The notes under the pieces: generated by a model
The model's database searches: none
The model's input: only the letters and a program-made list of their open reading frames with translations
Told to the model about the DNA's origin: nothing
Shown: piece by piece, positions 24,331 to 28,221 of the stretch
Layout: each line of letters starts with the position of its first letter
How positions within the stretch are numbered: position 1 is the stretch's first letter
NCBI GenBank assembly: GCA_900498245.1
Contig: LS998015.1
Span: 3,157,610 to 3,185,830 of the forward strand
Reading direction: 5' to 3'
Origin: Candidatus Zixiibacteriota bacterium
GTDB taxonomy: Bacteria; Zixibacteria; MSB-5A5; GN15; PGXB01
Length of the DNA stretch: 28,221 nucleotides
Program-made: the position numbers and the translations under genes

Positions 24331-24372
24331 ATACGGCGCAAAAAAATGTATCCAATCGAGGCGGGACACGTA

Positions 24373-24387
24373 ATCAATATTATTGAT
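24373..24387 (+). promoter_or_regulatory. Perfect palindrome directly before the arsC-like gene
   Basis: ATCAATA-T-TATTGAT is perfectly symmetric and ends 10 bases before the ATG at 24398. The ATCAA...TTGAT form resembles operators of ArsR/SmtB-type repressors. No regulator gene is in the window, so which protein binds is unknown. Confidence 0.4.
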
Positions 24388-24397
24388 GGTGTGAGGT

Positions 24398-24823
24398 ATG
24401 AAAACTATCCTTTTCATCTGCGGCGGGAACTCCTGCCGCAGTCAGATGGCGGAGGGTTTCGCCAGATTTCTGGGGGGTGACCGATTTAAAATCAGGTCGG
24501 CCGGAATTTTTCCGGTCGGCGTGCACCCGATGGCGATATGGGCCATGACAGAAATCGGCATCGATATTTCGGATCATGCATGCACCATGCTGAATAAAGA
24601 TATTATCGCCGAGAGCGATTATATAGTCACGCTCTGCCGGGAGGCCCGCGATGACTGCCCGCCTCTTCCGCCGGAAGTGAAGCATATCCACTGGGACATT
24701 GAAAATCCGGATAAGGCCTATGTTTCCGAAGAGGCCCGGCAGGCCGGTTTCGCCCGGGTGCGCGATGAGATCAAAAGGCGCATCGAGCAACTTCTAATTC
24801 AAATAGATAAAGGAGAAATATGA
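24398..24823 (+). CDS. arsC: Arsenate reductase-like protein of the low-molecular-weight tyrosine phosphatase fold
   Basis: A 141-residue protein. The phosphate loop CX5R is CGGNSCR (C8, R14). The redox helix carries C80-x6-C87 (LCREARDDC), which corresponds to the C82/C89 pair of thioredoxin-coupled ArsC of Staphylococcus aureus, so arsenate reduction via a cysteine relay is more likely than protein dephosphorylation. Length is normal for the family. The neighbours are not arsenic genes: its last four bases overlap the start of an M16 peptidase gene (ATGA). A cellular role in redox or phosphate chemistry remains possible. A perfect palindrome sits between the secA stop and this start. Confidence 0.85.
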   Translation: MKTILFICGGNSCRSQMAEGFARFLGGDRFKIRSAGIFPVGVHPMAIWAMTEIGIDISDHACTMLNKDIIAESDYIVTLCREARDDCPPLPPEVKHIHWDIENPDKAYVSEEARQAGFARVRDEIKRRIEQLLIQIDKGEI

Positions 24824-26364
24824 AAAGGTATCTGCCAGGTTTGGTCTGGCTGACTTTGACGGTCATTCTAACCGCTGGAATCGTCACGGCTCAGGATCAG
24901 ATGCAGTTCCCGGTCCAGCAATTCACGCTCCCCAACGGGCTGAATTTCCTGGTGGTCGAGCGGCACACGGCGCCGGTATTTTCCGGTTATATCAGTGTCG
25001 CGGTCGGCTCGGCATATGAAGTGCGGGGGGATATCGGATCGGCGCATCTTCTCGAACATATGATGTTCAAGGGCTCACAAAATATCGGGACCACCAATTA
25101 TGCGGCGGAATCAGTCCTTATGGCCAAGGAAGATTCTGTCTGGGATAAAATCGACCGGGCCCGGCAGGACCTGATTTATATCCGGCTCAATCAGCCGGCG
25201 AGGGCTGAAGACCAGCAAAGGTATATCGATTCCCTGAAAATTGTCCTCGATACCTTGACGGCCCAGAGTTCTCAATATGTGGTGCAGAACGAGTTCGATC
25301 GGATATATACTAGAAACGGGGCGGCCGAATTCAATGCCGAAACCGGGTATGACCGGACCAAATATTATGTTTCTTTGCCTTCGAATCGAGTTGAATTGTG
25401 GTTCGCGATGGAGTCGGACCGGTTAAAACATCCGGCCTTCCGGGAATTTTTCCCGGAGCGCGATGTGGTCAGCGAAGAGCGCCGGCTCTCGGTGGAAAAC
25501 AATCCCGGCAGTAAACTATATGAGCAGTTAATCGGGACCGCTTTTATTGCCCATCCGTATCAGGTCTATTGGGAATGGCAATCGGAAGAAAACAATCTGA
25601 CACGGAGCGATCTGAACAACTTTTTCAAAACCTATTACATCCCGCAACGGATGACGATTGCGGTGGTCGGCGATGTTAAACTGGAGGAAGTCAAAAAACT
25701 CGCCGAGAAATATTTCGGCGACATTCCGGCCGGCAAACAACCGGAGCCGATCTATACGGTGGAACCTCCCCAGCCGGGGGAAAGGCGGGTCGATGCCGAA
25801 CTTGACGGTTCGCCCACCATTTATATCGCCTATCATGCGGTCGCCTTCAATTCCTCGGAACAGGCCCCGTTCCAGGTGATCGGGCGGCTTCTCGGCGACG
25901 GACGGACATCGCGGCTTTACAAGGCCCTCGTGATTGATAATCCGCTCTGCCTCGATATTTCGGTCGGGGCCTTCCCCGGCGGCGAACTGGGTGATGACGC
26001 TCCCGATATTTTCGTGATTTATGCCTATCCCAAGGAAGGAGTGACGCTTGCCGCGGTTGAAAAAGGGGTTTACGATGAATTGGCGAAACTCGACAGCACC
26101 CCGGTTTCCGATCATGAACTGCAGAAAATAAAGAATCGTCTCGACGCCGAGTTCATCTGGGGATTTTATTCCAACCTCGGGCTGGCCGACCGGCTGGCCA
26201 CGGCCCAGAATCAGGCCCATGACTGGCACTATCTTCTCAAAATGCGAAACAATCTCAAGGCGGTAACCGCCGCCGATATCATGACCGTAGCGAAAAAATA
26301 TTTCACCTCTGAGAATCGAACGGTCGCGACCCTCATTCCCAAGGTTGCAGGAGGTGCCGAATGA
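24820..26364 (+). CDS. M16 family zinc metallopeptidase, catalytic subunit
   Basis: A 514-residue secreted protease with a signal peptide (residues 1-25). The inverted zinc motif HxxEH is intact in HLLEHMMFKG (H76, E79, H80), with the distal glutamate expected in VVSEERRLSVENN. A charged insertion of about 65 residues (about 92-165) lies between the zinc motif and the next conserved block. The second M16 lobe follows (IAYHAVAF, RLLGDGRTSRLYKAL). It lacks the RxxxGLxY motif of the substrate-binding half. The upstream AAAGGAG gives a good start, and its last four bases overlap the next M16 gene. The pair is likely a periplasmic heterodimer in which this protein supplies the zinc site. Confidence 0.9.
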   Translation: MKRYLPGLVWLTLTVILTAGIVTAQDQMQFPVQQFTLPNGLNFLVVERHTAPVFSGYISVAVGSAYEVRGDIGSAHLLEHMMFKGSQNIGTTNYAAESVLMAKEDSVWDKIDRARQDLIYIRLNQPARAEDQQRYIDSLKIVLDTLTAQSSQYVVQNEFDRIYTRNGAAEFNAETGYDRTKYYVSLPSNRVELWFAMESDRLKHPAFREFFPERDVVSEERRLSVENNPGSKLYEQLIGTAFIAHPYQVYWEWQSEENNLTRSDLNNFFKTYYIPQRMTIAVVGDVKLEEVKKLAEKYFGDIPAGKQPEPIYTVEPPQPGERRVDAELDGSPTIYIAYHAVAFNSSEQAPFQVIGRLLGDGRTSRLYKALVIDNPLCLDISVGAFPGGELGDDAPDIFVIYAYPKEGVTLAAVEKGVYDELAKLDSTPVSDHELQKIKNRLDAEFIWGFYSNLGLADRLATAQNQAHDWHYLLKMRNNLKAVTAADIMTVAKKYFTSENRTVATLIPKVAGGAE

Positions 26365-27764
26365 AATCTCGCATTGTCATATGGATTACCTTGCTTTTGA
26401 CAGTGAGTCTGTCGGCGTATGCCGTCAATCCCCGGGATATGAAATTCCCGGATTTGAAATTCAACCCGCCGGAGCCGATGCGGTTCGTGACCGACAACGG
26501 CACGGTGGTCTTTTTCCTCGAGGATCATCAATTGCCGGTGATGTCGGTTTCGATAATGTTCCACGGCGGTTCGGCGTACGATCCGGCCGACAAGATCGGC
26601 TTGTCCGATATTACCGCGACTCTACTTCGCACCGGCGGGGCGGGCCAAAGAACATCCGATCAGGTCGATGAGGATCTGGATTTTGTCGGCGCCAGCATCG
26701 TCAGTCAGGCTTCAAGCGACTATCTGGCCATGGTCCTCAAATGCCTGAAAAAGGATCTTGATCTGGGACTGGGCATATTTGCCGACATGCTCCAGCATCC
26801 CCTGTTCGACACCGCCAAAATATCCCTGGAACTATCGAACCGCAAAGATGCCATTCGCCGTCAGAATGACGATCCAGGAATGCTGACAAGGCGGATATTT
26901 TATGAGACCATTTATGCCGGGCACCCGTACGGTTATTTCCCGACCCTGGCAAGCACCGATAATATCTCGCGCGACGGCCTATTGACCTGCTACAACGAAT
27001 ATTACAACCCCGATAACGCCGTGATGTCGATCACCGGAGACATTACTCTCGATGAATTGAAAGGACTTCTAAATAAATATTTCGGGAAATGGGCGAAAGG
27101 GAACAAAACCATTACCCCGCCGCCGATCGCGACGATGCAGTACAAGCCCGGGGTTTATTATGTCCGCAAGGATATCAATCAGGCCAATATCCGAATGGGA
27201 GAGTTAATCATGACCGACAAAAATCCGGATCGTCACGCCATGGATGTCCTGAATTTTGCCCTGGGCGGCGGCGGATTCACGTCACGGCTGACGGGACAAA
27301 TCAGAACCACAGCCGGACTGGCCTATTCGGTGGGAAGTTATACGTACTATCGCCCGGAGATGGGGAGTTTCTTCGCCATCTGTCAGACCAAGGCCGAAAC
27401 CATGGGTGAGGCGACCCGGATGATGCTGGATATCATAAATCAGGTCAAAGACAGCGGTATCACCCAGCAGGAAATGGACATGGCCAAAGAATCGCTCATT
27501 AATAGTTTTGTTTTCAATTATGCTACGCCCGACCAGATTGTCGATGCCAGCGCCATTATGGAAATCGGCGGTTTTCCGCCCGATCAGATGAAAAGAGATC
27601 TGGAGGCGTTTAAAGCGGTCACGCTGGCCGACTGCAACCGGGTGGCGGCCAAGTACCTCGATCCCAAAAATATGGCCATCATTATCACCGGGGCGAAAGA
27701 AAACTTCGACAAGCCGCTCGACACTTTCGGGCCGGTGACCGATGTCCCGCTCGAAATCAAATAA
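26361..27764 (+). CDS. M16 family peptidase-like protein, non-catalytic partner
   Basis: A 467-residue protein with a signal peptide (residues 1-21) and M16 fold. Where the zinc motif HxxEH belongs it reads IGLSDITATLLRTGG (about residues 79-93), so all ligands are lost. It keeps the substrate-binding arginine and tyrosine in RTTAGLAY (R315, Y322). This is complementary to the upstream protein, as in mitochondrial processing peptidase and bacterial M16B heterodimers. It starts in the ATGA overlap with the upstream gene, with GGAGG nearby, so the two are produced in a coupled way. A strong terminator ends the operon. Confidence 0.9.
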   Translation: MKSRIVIWITLLLTVSLSAYAVNPRDMKFPDLKFNPPEPMRFVTDNGTVVFFLEDHQLPVMSVSIMFHGGSAYDPADKIGLSDITATLLRTGGAGQRTSDQVDEDLDFVGASIVSQASSDYLAMVLKCLKKDLDLGLGIFADMLQHPLFDTAKISLELSNRKDAIRRQNDDPGMLTRRIFYETIYAGHPYGYFPTLASTDNISRDGLLTCYNEYYNPDNAVMSITGDITLDELKGLLNKYFGKWAKGNKTITPPPIATMQYKPGVYYVRKDINQANIRMGELIMTDKNPDRHAMDVLNFALGGGGFTSRLTGQIRTTAGLAYSVGSYTYYRPEMGSFFAICQTKAETMGEATRMMLDIINQVKDSGITQQEMDMAKESLINSFVFNYATPDQIVDASAIMEIGGFPPDQMKRDLEAFKAVTLADCNRVAAKYLDPKNMAIIITGAKENFDKPLDTFGPVTDVPLEIK

Positions 27765-27786
27765 TATTTAGATCAGCATTAATATG

Positions 27787-27815
27787 GGCCGTCCGGTTCG
27801 GGCGGCCTTTTTTTT
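27787..27815 (+). terminator. Strong intrinsic terminator of the arsC-M16 operon
   Basis: GGCCGTCCG (27787-27795) pairs with CGGGCGGCC (27799-27807), with one T-G wobble and a GTT loop, followed by eight T. It lies 22 bases after the M16 stop and before the convergent Omp85 gene. Confidence 0.9.
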
Positions 27816-28221
27816 AGAATTGGAGACCGATATTCAGATACCATCGTCCCGGGTGGCTCCCCGCTTTGCCGTAACCGATATCAATCGGTCCCAGGGGTGA
27901 ATCATAAGCCGCGGAGAAACCGTACCCTTGGCGCAAATGACGGAGTTTGATCTGATCGGCCGAGGCATATACTTCGCCCGCGTCGAATCGGGCTGTCAAA
28001 TAAAAATCATACGGCAGATTGTGACGCAGTTCGAAGTTGGCCAGGACCATTTTGTCGCCGTACAATTCATCGGTATGGAAACCGGGGAAAGAATAAGGCC
28101 CGCCGATATAGAATTTTTCCGAGACAGGAACCTTTTCACCGGTATCGGTCCAGCCGACGGCGAGTTTAGGGTGGAAATTGAACCGCCGGGTAATGGGGAA
28201 ATATGATTCGATCGAACTGAA
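27814..28221 (-). CDS. Omp85-superfamily outer membrane protein, C-terminal barrel, partial
   Basis: The last 135 codons of a gene that begins outside the window; the frame is open to the right edge. The sequence is made of alternating hydrophobic and polar strands and ends YLNIGLQF with the C-terminal phenylalanine recognised by the BAM machinery. FYIGGPYSFPGFHTDELYGDK matches the conserved segment before the last strands in Omp85 barrels (BamA, TamA, and patatin-linked PlpD-type proteins). DSPLGPIDIGYGK is also characteristic. Which of these families it belongs to depends on the missing N-terminus. The stop lies within the T-run of the convergent terminator. Confidence 0.85.
   Translation of the reverse strand, partial: FSSIESYFPITRRFNFHPKLAVGWTDTGEKVPVSEKFYIGGPYSFPGFHTDELYGDKMVLANFELRHNLPYDFYLTARFDAGEVYASADQIKLRHLRQGYGFSAAYDSPLGPIDIGYGKAGSHPGRWYLNIGLQF

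Noticed and set aside
24310-24355. Terminator after secA
   Set aside because: GCGCCG and CGGCGC can pair around the stop codon, but the run that follows is A, not T, on the plus strand. It therefore lacks the U-tract needed for a plus-strand terminator.
23329-24417. A 362-codon open frame on the minus strand across the 3' half of secA
   Set aside because: It lies wholly antisense to well-conserved SecA sequence and the translation has no domain character. GC-rich codon use opens such frames by chance; the same applies to frames at 17326-18129 (plus), 10888-11718 (minus) and 25528-26229 (minus).
1-28221. CRISPR array, tRNA, rRNA, prophage or transposase gene
   Set aside because: I saw no regularly spaced repeats, no cloverleaf with a GTTCRA arm, and no integrase or transposase motifs on either strand.

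Overview
The window looks like a chromosomal segment from a Gram-negative, non-proteobacterial organism of about 50% GC, most plausibly of the FCB superphylum (candidate phylum Zixibacteria or a close relative). The evidence for this placement is: a long Bacteroidetes-style SecA, outer-membrane and periplasmic proteins (Omp85 barrel, MCE protein, M16 peptidase pair), a dockerin-type I repeat protein next to a tail-fibre-like Peptidase_S74 protein, and a secreted protein family common in FCB genomes. The taxonomic placement is an inference from protein character, not a search result.

Layout. 1-1141 (minus): start of a complex I operon, nuoA-nuoB-nuoC, with nuoC running off the window. It is preceded by a perfect CRP-type palindrome. 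1375-3081 (minus): a secreted DUF4139/MuiA-like protein carrying an inserted TonB-receptor-plug-like segment. 3191-4742 (minus): ridA followed by an MFS exporter. 4911-5681 (plus): a DUF6081-like protein. 5682-5944: a non-coding stretch with a possible structured RNA, a strong terminator and alternative hairpins in front of lepB. 5945-7810 (plus): lepB-hemW. 7862-9330: two copies of a REPIN-like element (paired GTAG-headed palindromes) flanking a membrane-anchored metallo-beta-lactamase-fold hydrolase. 9396-10751 (plus): rarA. 10867-12135 (plus): a secreted protein of unknown function. 12.2-15.1 kb: an island-like segment bounded by diverged direct repeats. It carries a secreted YadA-head/Peptidase_S74 protein and a dockerin protein. 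15150-16634 (minus): a GT39-type membrane glycosyltransferase with its own promoter. 16759-21029 (minus): a compact run of small basic ORF, rsgA, mlaD-like MCE gene and GH57 glucanotransferase. 21280-24330 (plus): secA with a strong promoter. 24398-27764 (plus): a tightly overlapped arsC-like / M16 peptidase / M16 peptidase operon ending in a strong terminator. 27814-28221 (minus): the C-terminal barrel of an Omp85-family protein.

Most genes are housekeeping: respiration, secretion (SecA, signal peptidase), ribosome assembly, replication-fork maintenance, amine detoxification and glycan metabolism. The least ordinary items are the DUF4139-plug chimera, the REPIN pair with compensatory base changes, the repeat-bounded surface-protein island, a four-cysteine insertion in SecA, the MCE gene coupled to GH57 without its transporter partners, and the putative RNA and switch-like hairpins upstream of lepB. 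I found no CRISPR array, tRNA, rRNA, prophage or transposase gene.
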